Part shown: piece after piece, positions 1 to 8,068 of the stretch | How the letters are laid out: each line of letters starts with the position of its first letter | Numbering within the stretch: position 1 is the first letter of the stretch | DNA from: Candidatus Enterococcus huntleyi | GTDB lineage: Bacteria; Bacillota; Bacilli; Lactobacillales; Enterococcaceae | Length of the DNA stretch: 64,000 nucleotides | Direction: 5' to 3' | NCBI RefSeq assembly: GCF_009933175.1 | Contig: NZ_MAEJ01000030.1 | Coordinates: 1 to 64,000 of the forward strand | Program-made: the position numbers and the translations under genes | Notes under the pieces: model-generated | What the model was told of the DNA's origin: nothing | What the model saw: only the letters and a program-made list of their open reading frames with translations | Database searches by the model: none

Positions 1-291
1 GGCTCTTCGTCAAATAGTGTTGGTGAGGGTCAAATTGAATAGAGTACAGTGTCTCCAGTTAAGCAGCTTTGCTTAGCTGGAGCTTCGGATAAATAGCCTG
101 GATTCTTAATAATAGTGTTTGTATACTGTATTTTCCAGCGGCTTTCCCTCGATACTTAGTCTCGCTTAGTTGTTTCTTCGTATGAAAAACGCCTGTTTCT
201 TATAGAATGATGAATAATTTTGTCAGAAGCTTGTTAGATGTAGGATAAATAGTTTAAAATAGGAGTATGATTATAGAAAGTAGGGATTTTT
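1..291. other. Intergenic region at the window edge
   Basis: No coding frame is convincing here. A perfect-looking stem at about 52-84 pairs CTCCAG/CTGGAG and TAAGC/GCTTA arms around a short loop. It has no T-tract behind it, so it is not a standard intrinsic terminator. The rest is AT-rich with no feature I recognise. Confidence 0.4.
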
Positions 292-726
292 TTGCGACCA
301 AATTTAGGATTTTATGTACAGACGATTAATGATATTGTGACAGATACAGAGAAAATAGGGGAAGAAATGAACCCAAGCTATGAAAAGCTTCGCACGGCTT
401 TGGATGAAAATAAGCTGGACAGCCTATCTAGCGAAGAGCTTAAAGAAATCAGTACACTTTTTGAAACAGGTACGGATAAATATCGGGCAATGTCGAAAAA
501 GATCAGTACTTTGCGTCCTCCAGCTGCTGTGATGGGGATCCATAAGAAATTCGAACGTTCTTATTTAAACTACGTAGCCGGCTGTGAAGAAATGCTAAAC
601 AGCATCAATACAGCGGATGGAATTGATAAAGCAGCCTTTGATGCGGCGGAAGAAAAACAAGATACAGCGACAGATGAAATTGCTTTTGCGATTCAACGTA
701 TGACAAATTTACTATTGAAAAAATAA
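292..726 (+). CDS. Hypothetical protein, 144 aa, TTG start
   Basis: I do not recognise a family. The protein is acidic, soluble and mostly helical by composition, without a signal peptide or membrane segment. The TTG start has only a weak AGGGA-like site upstream and an in-frame stop at 274, so the frame cannot extend further. An internal ATG at 367 has a better site (AGGGGAAG) and would give a shorter protein of about 119 aa beginning MNPSYEKL. The C-terminal half, with a GCEEMLNSI-like helix, reads like a small helical-bundle protein. It is a single gene, with no adjoining partner to suggest a role. Confidence 0.6.
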   Translation: MRPNLGFYVQTINDIVTDTEKIGEEMNPSYEKLRTALDENKLDSLSSEELKEISTLFETGTDKYRAMSKKISTLRPPAAVMGIHKKFERSYLNYVAGCEEMLNSINTADGIDKAAFDAAEEKQDTATDEIAFAIQRMTNLLLKK

Positions 727-1144
727 GATAAAACTAAGCGCAATAAACTATCAAAACAAAATGAGAGTTATTTAATTAAAAAATAAAGTATTTGTTTAGA
801 CAATCGGTTATAAATAGAGTATTATTAATTCATAACCAAAAACAACCTTTTTATTTTTCATTTTACTCTTTTTCAAGAGTAATTACTCCTTTTTCCATCG
901 GCTTAACCACCCGGTGGTTTTTTTGTGTCCATTTATAAAAAAACAAAATCAGAAAATCATCCGTCTATATTTTATCCATCCATTAATTCAAATAACGAAT
1001 ATTAAAAATAATATTTATTGTTATTTTAAAATAGTTTTAATTGAGAGTTGTGATTCAAGTCACGGCTCTTTTTTTAATGTGCTTTTATCAGGGGAAGCTT
1101 TACGAGAATCGATACATAAACAAGTTGCCTATTTATTTTGTCTT
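727..1144. other. Non-coding stretch with two intrinsic-terminator hairpins
   Basis: AT-rich. A stem at about 863-884 (TTACTCT/AGAGTAA) is followed by a T-rich run. A second stem at 903-925 (AACCA/TGGTT with T7) and a third at 1043-1075 look like Rho-independent terminators. TTTAGAC followed by TATTAT near 795-825 is a weak promoter candidate. No gene ends close to these terminators, so a short RNA or a decayed gene is possible. Confidence 0.4.
1043..1075 (+). terminator. Intrinsic terminator-like hairpin
   Basis: Arms GAGTTGTGA and TCACGGCTC (one mismatch-tolerant stem with G-T pairs) are followed by seven Ts. No confident gene lies just upstream on the plus strand. Confidence 0.6.
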
Positions 1145-1327
1145 GTGTATGTTACAGTCAGCACAAGAGATGAATCGATAAAAATTGAATTAGCTGATTG
1201 GTTAGAACGCAAGGAAAGCACGCCCATGATTTTCTGGAGTCTAGAAAAAGCATGGGCAAAATCCTATTGGAACCGTAAGCTTAAAAAGGATGATAAAAAA
1301 GCATCGGCCTCAGAACTAACAGACTAG
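1145..1327 (+). CDS. Doubtful short ORF or gene remnant
   Basis: The open frame runs from about 914 to 1327. Only the part after the GTG at 1145 (about 60 aa, containing ADWLERKES and KSYWNRKLKKDDK) looks protein-like. It has no ribosome binding site, no recognisable family, and its last codons lie inside the terminator stem at 1299-1346. It may be a remnant of a longer gene or not coding at all. Confidence 0.18.
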   Translation: MYVTVSTRDESIKIELADWLERKESTPMIFWSLEKAWAKSYWNRKLKKDDKKASASELTD

Positions 1328-1346
1328 TCTGGGGCAGACGCTTTTT
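1299..1346. terminator. Bidirectional intrinsic terminator
   Basis: Sixteen-base arms (AAGCATCGGCCTCAGA at the left, TCTGGGGCAGACGCTT at the right) pair with two mismatches. There is an A-run on the left and a T-run on the right, so it can work on both strands. It serves the minus-strand SDR gene ending at 1356. Confidence 0.75.
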
Positions 1347-1355
1347 GAAGTTTAT

Positions 1356-1979
1356 TTAAATGCTTGCTAAGGCATCGCGGATTGGCGTGTCTCCGGTATG
1401 CATCATGATGACCTTCTTCACCGTATTAGGCTGATCCAAGAGGGTCGCCAGTGTCGATGCTACGTCTGGGATCGGATTCGGCCCAGCTTCCTTAACGTTG
1501 ACCTCGATTTTTCCAGTCGCTGGTTTTTCTTCCAGATTTCCTGGCTGTAAAATCGTATAATCCAGATTTGTTTTGTCCATCAACCAGTAATCAGAAAACA
1601 TCTTTGCGATATTATAGTCGGTAATGGAGTCATTCCAGCGCTCAGGCTCCATGGAGAAGATCGAGCTTAGCTGGATGTAACGCTTGATGCCTCTTTCTTC
1701 TGACGCCTGCATCACTTTGACAGCGCCATATAAATCTGTCTGAAGCAGGTCTTTGCCTCGCGAACCAGCAGTAAAGTAGACTACTTCAGCATTTTCCAGC
1801 GCTTCCGCCATTTTAGCAGCCGTCCAGTGAAGGTCAAAATGAACTGGCTTGACGCCATCCATTTCAGGTACCTTTTCAACACTACGGGCCCCAGCTAAAA
1901 TACTGTGACCTCGCTCTACCAATAGCTTAATTAATTCTTCGGCCACACGACCATTCGCTCCGACAACAAAAATCTTCAT
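1356..1979 (-). CDS. NAD(P)-binding SDR-like protein (NmrA/YwnB type)
   Basis: This 207 aa protein is an atypical short-chain dehydrogenase-like Rossmann protein. The N-terminal glycine motif GANGRVAEE (residues 8-16) sits after a hydrophobic first strand, and DLHW, YFTAGSRG and QLSSIFS mark the following strands. The usual YxxxK pair may be represented by YNIAK (around 124). Such proteins often act as NAD(P)H-dependent reductases or redox-sensing regulators, but the substrate cannot be told. The start ATG follows a strong GAGGGGG site. A 7-bp inverted repeat lies about 83 bp upstream. It is single-gene, bounded by terminators. Confidence 0.85.
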   Translation of the reverse strand: MKIFVVGANGRVAEELIKLLVERGHSILAGARSVEKVPEMDGVKPVHFDLHWTAAKMAEALENAEVVYFTAGSRGKDLLQTDLYGAVKVMQASEERGIKRYIQLSSIFSMEPERWNDSITDYNIAKMFSDYWLMDKTNLDYTILQPGNLEEKPATGKIEVNVKEAGPNPIPDVASTLATLLDQPNTVKKVIMMHTGDTPIRDALASI

Positions 1980-2061
1980 GATAAATCCCCCTCGTTATTA
2001 ATTTCTGTTTAACTATCCATCTACTTTCATGCTACAGGAAAACTTCGTTCTTCACAAAGGA

Positions 2062-2095
2062 TGCGACTCTTTTTACAATTTCTTTTCAAGTCGCA
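2062..2095. promoter_or_regulatory. Inverted repeat, possible operator of the SDR gene
   Basis: TGCGACT at 2062-2068 and AGTCGCA at 2089-2095 form perfect 7-bp arms separated by 20 bases, 83 bp upstream of the minus-strand SDR start. A regulator binding site is inferred from symmetry and position only. Confidence 0.35.
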
Positions 2096-2276
2096 ATCTT
2101 CAGATTAAAATTCCCGTTACTTGCTTATTAGAAATTCCTGCATCAGTAAAATAGAAGAAAACTAGTGAACAAAGACCTTGAAAATAAAAGGAATAGAAAA
2201 AAATATCCTATCAAAGACTTTGCTTTGTATTGTTTTCGATCACTCTTACTGATAATCGGTTAAGTCACTAAATAAG

Positions 2277-2312
2277 AAGAGGTACGAACGCATAGATTCG
2301 CACCTCTTCTTG
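2277..2312 (-). terminator. Intrinsic terminator
   Basis: Ten-base arms AAGAAGAGGT and ACCTCTTCTT surround a loop of about 16 bases, directly downstream of the minus-strand gene ending at 2317. Confidence 0.7.
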
Positions 2313-2316
2313 ATTT

Positions 2317-2478
2317 TTAATTTTCGACGTTACGAACATAGTCATCAAAATATTGGACTAAATCCTTCTTAACTTGTTGATACTCTTCTTCGGTATATTC
2401 CTTATCTTCGACAGTTCCGTTAAAGAAAGGTAAATTTAACTCTTCTCTTAACCGATCTAAGACAGCTTGTTGATCCAT
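2317..2478 (-). CDS. Small acidic hypothetical protein, 53 aa
   Basis: A complete small frame starts at ATG (2478) after an AAGGAGTG ribosome binding site and ends at TAA (2317) just before a terminator. The product begins MDQQAVLDRLREELN and is rich in Glu, Asp and Tyr, without a membrane segment. I do not recognise a family. The good ribosome binding site, adjacent terminator and co-directional neighbour at 2522 support it as real. It is likely co-transcribed with that neighbour, 43 bp upstream. Confidence 0.65.
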   Translation of the reverse strand: MDQQAVLDRLREELNLPFFNGTVEDKEYTEEEYQQVKKDLVQYFDDYVRNVEN

Positions 2479-2521
2479 CAAAACACTCCTTCGTCTTAAG
2501 CTAGGACTCTAACTCTCTCTA

Positions 2522-2872
2522 TTATAAGACATTATAGGCAGTCGTCAACTCTTCGAAGAGATCTTTCATGATCGACAATTTGTTGTACAGCTTGCCAGTT
2601 GCATCATCTTCATGGAAAATTAGCTGTTTTAATTCCGAATAGAATTCATCAAATGCTTCATAAAATTTTTCAGCTTCAGGTTTTTGAATCTCCGGATGGA
2701 AGTTATAAAATTGATTCGATAAGCGATACATCGTAAATAGTTCACTGGTATTTAGTAAAACACGTGTCTCATCATAATGTCTACTGGTAACTAACTCATA
2801 GATAGGCAAACATTTATTGTAAAGATCTGATAGCTCGCTGATTAATTGTTGGGCTGGTTCTTTGTTTAACAT
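2522..2872 (-). CDS. Hypothetical helical protein, 116 aa
   Basis: Family not recognised. The protein is predicted mostly alpha-helical and soluble (MLNKEPAQQLISELSDLY at the N-terminus). An ATG nine bases further upstream directly abuts the AAGGAGG site, so the ATG at 2872, with nine bases of spacing, is the better start. The acidic, Tyr/Phe-rich middle (YNFHPEIQKPEAEKFYEAF) is notable. It precedes the 53 aa gene in the same direction with 43 bp between them, so the pair is probably an operon. Nothing indicates function. Confidence 0.7.
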   Translation of the reverse strand: MLNKEPAQQLISELSDLYNKCLPIYELVTSRHYDETRVLLNTSELFTMYRLSNQFYNFHPEIQKPEAEKFYEAFDEFYSELKQLIFHEDDATGKLYNKLSIMKDLFEELTTAYNVL

Positions 2873-2989
2873 AGAAATCATCCTCCTTGGTTCTAAGTAT
2901 AAACAATGAGTAGTGAGAAGAAAAATGATAGCACTGAAGAATGAGAAGTTTTTTTGACCTTAATTGACTCAGAAGGAAAAAGGGTAGAA

Positions 2990-3031
2990 ATAAAAAAAAC
3001 CAAGAGTGCATCGATGTGATGGACACTCTTG
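2990..3031 (-). terminator. Intrinsic terminator of the lactonase gene
   Basis: On the minus strand AAGAGTG and CACTCTT arms are followed by a run of eight Ts, 22 bases after the stop of the lactonase gene at 3053. Confidence 0.85.
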
Positions 3032-3052
3032 ATTATCGTTTTTATTTACGAT

Positions 3053-4075
3053 TTATTTTTCAAAGTAGACACAGACACATTCAGGAGCGAATACGTCTTT
3101 TTGAATCATCGTTAGTGTACCATCTTCAGCATTACGACGGTAAAGGGTTAAATTATCTGTGTTTTGGTTGGCACAGACTAAGAACTCATTTGAGCCATTT
3201 AAGCTAAAGTCACGAGGGATTTCGCCTTCTGTAGAGATCAGTTGGATGAGCGCAATTTCTTCGCCAGATGCATTGATTTCATAGACAGCAATCGAATCAT
3301 GCCCACGATTAGAAGCATAAAGGAAACGGCCATCATTTGAAACGCGGATTGCTGCGCCACCATTGAATTCAGTGTGCTCTGCAGGGATTGTTGAAAGTTT
3401 TTGTAGCTTCGTAAATGTTCCTTCCGCTGCATTGTAAGCTAAGACAGTCACGGTGCTATCTAGTTCACCAAATAAATAAGCGATTTTTCCATTTGGATGG
3501 AAGACTAAATGACGAGGACCTGTACCAGGTTCAGCTTGATAGATAGCAACTTGCGTTAATTTGCCTTCAGCAGAAACGTCGTACGTATAAACGCCATCTG
3601 TTCCTAAATCGCAGACAACTAAGCGATTGTCAGGAGTTAAATCTGTGTAATGCACGTGAGGCTTGTCTTGATTTTCATGAGGCCCTGTAGCTTCCGTATG
3701 ATAAACACTGTCGGCTGCTTCAAGTGAACCATTGTCTAAAATACGATAGACATTAACTTCACCTTTGTGGTAGTTTGCGCCATATACTAATTGACGTGTT
3801 TCATCAACTGCTACATAACAAAGAGGAGCGCCTTCTTCAGTGACTGCATTTAGAAAAGTAAATTCTGGCGTATAAGCACTTGCGCCACCTTTTCCATCAA
3901 TCGAAGTAATCGTATAGACATTGCCAGCTTGACTTCTCGTCACGTAAGTTGGACTGTCTTCTTTTGTTGCTAATGCCAAATTTTGTAGCTCACCTTTATC
4001 TGTATCTAAGGCAATTGTGTATAAGCCTTCACTGACACGACGCGTATAGGTCCCGAGTAATAAGTTTTCTAACAT
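3053..4075 (-). CDS. Lactonase family protein (6-phosphogluconolactonase type)
   Basis: This 340 aa protein belongs to the seven-bladed beta-propeller lactonase family (Pgl/YkgB type), which hydrolyses 6-phosphogluconolactone in the pentose phosphate pathway. Repeated blade motifs are visible, for example TGPRHLVFHPNGKIAYL, NDGRFLYASNRGHDSIAVY and IPRDFSLNGSNEFLVCANQ. HVHYTDLTPDNRLVVCDLG in the middle carries the conserved His and Asp/Arg-rich active-site surface. Length matches the family. The ATG start has GGAGG nine bases upstream, and a strong terminator follows the stop. Enzyme class is secure; exact substrate is by family inference. Confidence 0.9.
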   Translation of the reverse strand: MLENLLLGTYTRRVSEGLYTIALDTDKGELQNLALATKEDSPTYVTRSQAGNVYTITSIDGKGGASAYTPEFTFLNAVTEEGAPLCYVAVDETRQLVYGANYHKGEVNVYRILDNGSLEAADSVYHTEATGPHENQDKPHVHYTDLTPDNRLVVCDLGTDGVYTYDVSAEGKLTQVAIYQAEPGTGPRHLVFHPNGKIAYLFGELDSTVTVLAYNAAEGTFTKLQKLSTIPAEHTEFNGGAAIRVSNDGRFLYASNRGHDSIAVYEINASGEEIALIQLISTEGEIPRDFSLNGSNEFLVCANQNTDNLTLYRRNAEDGTLTMIQKDVFAPECVCVYFEK

Positions 4076-4158
4076 AAATTGTAGCCTCCAATTTTTTAGT
4101 TTCCATTATATTTTACCATAGAAAGGCGCGAATGGGTTTTTAAAAAAACTGAGTGTGC

Positions 4159-4190
4159 TATAATATTTGTATCATTCAAAAAATGAGGAG
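4159..4190 (+). promoter_or_regulatory. Promoter -10 and ribosome binding site of the IIA-like / AI-2E operon
   Basis: An extended -10 (TG at 4156-4157, TATAAT at 4159-4164) is followed by the GAGGAG site at 4185-4190. A clear -35 box is not visible, which fits an extended -10 promoter. Confidence 0.55.
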
Positions 4191-4201
4191 CGATGTTGGA
4201 A

Positions 4202-4552
4202 ATGAAAGCAATTGTAAAGGAAATCGGCAGCCAAGCACTAAGTGACAAAGAACCGCTAGTTATCTTGTTCGGCGACACGGCGACACCTGCCTTAAAAAAA
4301 TACTCAGTTATTCAAACAATTTCAGAAGAGACTCCGGTGGAATTGAAAGTTTCTGGAAAGATTCTTTTTGACGGGGAAGAGTATACGATTCAATATGTTG
4401 GCAACACGGCAAACCAAAATTTACAAGCAATCGGCCATCTAACATTAATTTTTGATGCAGTTCCAGAAGAAGATCGAATTGTAAATGGGGTCTATTTAAC
4501 TCCTTATGTGGTACCAAACTTTAACAAAAATACTGAAATTGTTTATCTGTAG
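4202..4552 (+). CDS. Sorbitol/glucitol PTS IIA-like protein lacking the phospho-His
   Basis: The 116 aa protein follows the pattern of the PTS glucitol/sorbitol IIA family (GutA/SrlB): VKEIGSQA, LFGDTATPALKKYSVIQ, a VELKVSGKILFDG strand and the VGNTANQNLQAIGHLTL signature. In E. coli SrlB the stretch after the LEEY-like helix carries the phosphorylated His (FIH). Here it reads VIQ, so Gln (residue 38) stands in its place. No IIB or IIC gene is nearby, and the partner is a membrane permease ten bases downstream. A regulatory or ligand-binding role is more likely than phosphotransfer. An ATG nine bases upstream (4193) is only two bases from the GAGGAG site, so 4202 is preferred. Confidence 0.7.
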   Translation: MKAIVKEIGSQALSDKEPLVILFGDTATPALKKYSVIQTISEETPVELKVSGKILFDGEEYTIQYVGNTANQNLQAIGHLTLIFDAVPEEDRIVNGVYLTPYVVPNFNKNTEIVYL

Positions 4553-4561
4553 GAGGTAGGA

Positions 4562-5734
4562 ATGCAAGAAGAAAAAAATCAAAAGCAGCGGCCATTATCT
4601 TGGTTTTGGAAATGGTTTTTAAATAATCAAGTAGTGACTTCTCTCTTAGTTGTCCTATTAATTCTATTGATTGTGTTGTTATTTACTAAGGTCTCCTATC
4701 TATTTGAGCCTATCTGGCAATTCTTAGCGATTGTCGGCTTGCCAATTATCTTAGCTGGAATTCTCTATTATTTAATGAATCCTGTGGTAGATTATTTTGA
4801 GAAAAAAGGCGTCAATCGACTCTATACAATTATTGCGCTATTCATTCTAGTCATCGGTTTAATTGTCTGGGGTATGGTTGTGATTATTCCCCAAATTCAA
4901 GAGCAAGTCGTTAGCTTTACGACGAATTTGCCGAATTATTTAGAGACGATGAATGACAAAACGGATGAGATTCTAAGTAGTCCAGCGCTTGCTCAATTTA
5001 AAGATCAAGCGGAGCAAATGACAAATAAGCTGATGAGTTCGTTAGGTGAAATCATCCAGAATGTTTCTAAATTTACCGTCCAAGGTGTCGGTAGTTTTGT
5101 TGGCGCGATTGCAACGGTTGTTGTTGCGGTAATTACGATGCCATTCATCCTGTTCTACCTATTAAAAGACGGCAAAGAATTAGCACCTTATTTCGTTAAT
5201 TTTATGCCAACGAGAATGCGTAAACCAACATTAAAAGTTCTAAAAGAAATGAACGAGCAAGTTTCTTCCTATATTCGTGGGCAGCTCACTGTCGCTTTTG
5301 CTGTAGCGGTGATGTTCATCATTCTGTTTTCAATCATTGGACTAGATTATGCCGTAACCTTAGGAATTGCGGCCGGATTCTTAAACCTGATTCCATATTT
5401 AGGTTCATTTTTAGCCATGATACCGGCTATTTTCCTAGGTATTGTCGCTGGACCGGTGATGTTAGTGAAAGTTCTAGTGGTCTTTGTTATTGAACAAACG
5501 ATTGAAGGTCGCTTCATTTCACCATTAGTATTAGGCAGTCAATTATCAATCCATCCAGTTACGATTCTGTTAGTGTTATTGACATCAGGAAAATTATTCG
5601 GCATTGTCGGCGTAATGTTAGGTATTCCTGTCTATGCCGCAGCCAAAGTCATTATCAGCCATATCTTCGAATGGTACAAAGACGTTTCAAGTCTGTACGA
5701 AGAAGAAAAAGTTGAAAGCAAAGAAGAAGGCTGA
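4562..5734 (+). CDS. AI-2E family membrane transporter
   Basis: This 390 aa integral membrane protein of the AI-2E/PerM (YtvI-like) family has about eight hydrophobic segments. A pair of helices lies near residues 20-75, a soluble helical insert spans about residues 105-165, and the conserved C-terminal block contains GLDYAVTLGIAAGFLNLIPYLG and VGVMLGIPVYAAAKV. Members export small molecules or act as sodium-proton antiporters; the autoinducer role is proven for few. The start has AGGAGG six bases upstream. It follows the IIA-like gene by nine bases, suggesting one transcript, and a strong terminator closes the operon. Confidence 0.9.
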   Translation: MQEEKNQKQRPLSWFWKWFLNNQVVTSLLVVLLILLIVLLFTKVSYLFEPIWQFLAIVGLPIILAGILYYLMNPVVDYFEKKGVNRLYTIIALFILVIGLIVWGMVVIIPQIQEQVVSFTTNLPNYLETMNDKTDEILSSPALAQFKDQAEQMTNKLMSSLGEIIQNVSKFTVQGVGSFVGAIATVVVAVITMPFILFYLLKDGKELAPYFVNFMPTRMRKPTLKVLKEMNEQVSSYIRGQLTVAFAVAVMFIILFSIIGLDYAVTLGIAAGFLNLIPYLGSFLAMIPAIFLGIVAGPVMLVKVLVVFVIEQTIEGRFISPLVLGSQLSIHPVTILLVLLTSGKLFGIVGVMLGIPVYAAAKVIISHIFEWYKDVSSLYEEEKVESKEEG

Positions 5735-5763
5735 CGAAGCTAATCAGATGAATTATATAAGAA

Positions 5764-5804
5764 AGGCGCCACTCACTAGATGAATGTGAGTGGCGTCTTT
5801 TTTC
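5764..5804 (+). terminator. Intrinsic terminator
   Basis: Arms GGCGCCACTCAC and GTGAGTGGCGTC pair around a 9-base loop, followed by six Ts, 30 bases after the AI-2E family gene. Confidence 0.9.
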
Positions 5805-5829
5805 TAGATTAAAAATCTGTGTCACATCC

Positions 5830-6044
5830 GGGATTCCATACATCAAAAAGTTTGCAGTCTGGTCGCAAGCAGCTTAACAAAGAACGTTAATCTCATTGCT
5901 AGATTAGTTCAGCTAGCTTATCTAAATGTAGGAAATTTTTAATTTCCTTCTATAAAGCCACGCATACCATTCCACTATCCTGAAACTTGGCAAGTGGAAC
6001 TGGCAAATTCATAATCTCTCTCTAGGGACTGCAGAACTTTTTGA
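5830..6044 (+). repeat. Inverted-end repeat element, copy 1
   Basis: The left end reads GGGATTCC, five bases, then TCAAAAAGTTTGCAGTC. The right end is the inverse GACTGCAGAACTTTTTGA. Internally it shares a block of about 60 bases (AGCAGCTTAAC to CTAGATTAGTT) with copy 2 at 8069-8236 (opposite strand) and copy 3 at 61736-61846. It carries a small internal hairpin TAATCT/AGATTA. No ORF is inside. It looks like a MITE-type or BIME-like intergenic repeat. Confidence 0.75.
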
Positions 6045-6099
6045 TTCCGACCTGATTGTCATTTGTTTACCAGAGATAAAAAGGTGCAGAAATTTACTG

Positions 6100-6500
6100 A
6101 CATAGTTGAAATTTTAGTGAAATATGAGAGTCAATATACTGGGATATATAACACATCTGAAGTTAGCGTTGACTTTAGGAATCTGGAATATCTACAAAAA
6201 TAATCGTCTCAAAAATTTTTCTTTTTTTTTAAAAGGAAAATCTGTTTTTTGTGTTTTTTGAGCAATAATAAATTTAAAGTTCAAAAATAACTCTCAAAAA
6301 ATAAAGTATACTTAATTTTTGAGGGTATTCCGTCTATTCAGCGTAAAATTAGTGTCAAAATTCTTCAAAAGGAAAAAGGGCAAAAAAGTAAGTATACTTA
6401 ATATTTCTCATTTTTTGAATTTAAGAATCAGTTGGTACCTGAGTTGAGAAATACTTGGCAAAGGTAGACTATGGAAATTAAAGATAACAATGACTCCAAT
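6100..6500 (+). repeat. Structured AT-rich repeat with TAAGTATACTTA motifs, copy A
   Basis: The core runs from GGATATATAACAC (6142) to the second palindrome TAAGTATACTTA (6389-6400) and aligns with copies B and C near 43 kb. Similarity to copy C extends to about 6500. A hairpin at 6293-6323 has arms CTCAAAAA/TTTTTGAG around AAGTATACTTAA. Shared blocks include GTGTTTTTTGA, GTCAAAATTCTTCA and GGGCAAAA. It is not coding in any frame. It lies between repeat copy 1 and the MFS gene. Confidence 0.8.
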
Positions 6501-6689
6501 AATAAGCTTTTAACTAGATAAATTCGAACACGTCGATTTTAAAAAGGATATTTTTATGTAGAAGGCAATATCTCGAAAAACTTTGCAACGGGTTCTGAGG
6601 AATGATAGACTTAGAAGCTATGGAAGGCTAGGCTGTTAGTGGTTTGGTTTGATAACTTACATAAATAAACATAAGGATAATAATTACCT

Positions 6690-7895
6690 ATGAATAAATC
6701 AATAAAAATATTTTATACCTATAACCTGTTCATGAATATGCGGTTTTCTAGAGGGGTTCTGATGCTTTATTCGCTGCAATTAGGGCTGAGTTTAGTTGAG
6801 TTTGGGGTGCTTCAATCGACATATTCTTTTATCAGAATGATAGGAGAAGTGCCTAGTGGAATGATTGCTGATAAATTTAGTCGGAAAAACGTTCTGTTCT
6901 TTGGGGCATTCTTCAATGCTCTTTCTGCTTTGGGGCTGTTTTTGATTCCATTTTATACTGGGAACTTGAGTTTCGGCTTATTAGTGATTCTCTTTGGACT
7001 TGATGCGTTTGCTAGTACGTTGAGCAGCGGAACTGATCAAGCGATGCTCTTTGATTACTTACATAAAACTGATAAAAAGGATAAATTTGTCACTATCCTG
7101 AGCAATGCACAAATTTTGAGTCTTTGTATGCTAAGCTTTGCCACAGCAACTGGTGGGAAGATTTTTGAGTTAGGTTTTTCAGCAGTCTTTCTATTACAAT
7201 TTGTCGGTTATTTAGTTGCCGCAATCACTATATTATTTTTTGACGAATATCAGGCGCCAACGTTGTCTGATGAGACAACCCCCGAAAATAAGGGGATTGT
7301 CGAACAAATTAAAACCGCTTATTTCCAGTTGAAGAAAGATAATCGCTTATTAGTTTTCATCTTGTTCACCACTTTATTAGAAGCTTACACAAACGGGATT
7401 GTTATTTTCATTCAAGGGGCCTTTTCAACAATCGGCTTAACCGATCATTCAATCACAATGATTCTAGGTCTGGTCACATTATTCGGTATCGTTGGTGCTT
7501 TCCTATCAAGGTATTTCACAAATATCAAAGCATCAAAATTCTTCTTAGCATTAGCAATCGTATTTTTTGGCACGTGTCTCTTAATTTCACAAACACAACC
7601 AATTCTGATGATAAGCGGCTTCCTGATACTCAATCTACTACTGGATAGTTTATTCCCGTATACAAGCAACCACATGAACCATATGATTACATCAGAAACC
7701 AGAGCAACGATTCTATCATTCTCCAGCCTACTCTGTGGCCTCGTTTCATTAGCTTTCTATCCAATATTAGGCTGGAGCATAGAAAAATTCGATTATGCGC
7801 AATCCTTCCTAATTATCGGTACAGTCTTCTTCTTAGCAATGATTGGTTTACTTTCAGTCTCAAAATCAAAATTGAATCGTTCCATCAGCAAATGA
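6690..7895 (+). CDS. MFS transporter
   Basis: This 401 aa protein has about twelve hydrophobic helices and belongs to the major facilitator superfamily. The loop between helices 2 and 3 carries the motif GMIADKFSRKNVLFFG, a clear version of the MFS motif A. The family suggests export of a small compound, possibly a drug, but the substrate is not evident. The ribosome binding site is weak (AAGGAT, 11 bases upstream). The gene sits alone in a 2.4-kb cassette bounded by inverted copies of the 5830 repeat and preceded by structured repeat A, which suggests acquisition or an unusual control region. Confidence 0.85.
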   Translation: MNKSIKIFYTYNLFMNMRFSRGVLMLYSLQLGLSLVEFGVLQSTYSFIRMIGEVPSGMIADKFSRKNVLFFGAFFNALSALGLFLIPFYTGNLSFGLLVILFGLDAFASTLSSGTDQAMLFDYLHKTDKKDKFVTILSNAQILSLCMLSFATATGGKIFELGFSAVFLLQFVGYLVAAITILFFDEYQAPTLSDETTPENKGIVEQIKTAYFQLKKDNRLLVFILFTTLLEAYTNGIVIFIQGAFSTIGLTDHSITMILGLVTLFGIVGAFLSRYFTNIKASKFFLALAIVFFGTCLLISQTQPILMISGFLILNLLLDSLFPYTSNHMNHMITSETRATILSFSSLLCGLVSLAFYPILGWSIEKFDYAQSFLIIGTVFFLAMIGLLSVSKSKLNRSISK

Positions 7896-8068
7896 TCTAT
7901 TTGTACTGTACATACTATTTGTCATTTTTGTACGAATGATACTTGAACTAATCGGTAAAATAACTCAAGCAAGTAAAAATTACAAAAAGATGTAACTGTT
8001 CGATATTTTCTAGCGATTGTTTTTGTCGGCTTATTCAATAAAGAAGATTACTATCAAATCTAGCAGTA
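7896..8068. other. Intergenic AT-rich region
   Basis: Nothing recognisable between the MFS stop and repeat copy 2. The rest of this gap is filled by that repeat and the terminator of the azoreductase gene. Confidence 0.4.

Larger units (their letters stand above)
1980..2316. other. Intergenic region with inverted repeat
   Basis: This holds the upstream region of the SDR gene and the terminator of the minus-strand small gene. No coding frame is supported. The notable element is the TGCGACT/AGTCGCA inverted repeat listed separately. Confidence 0.4.
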
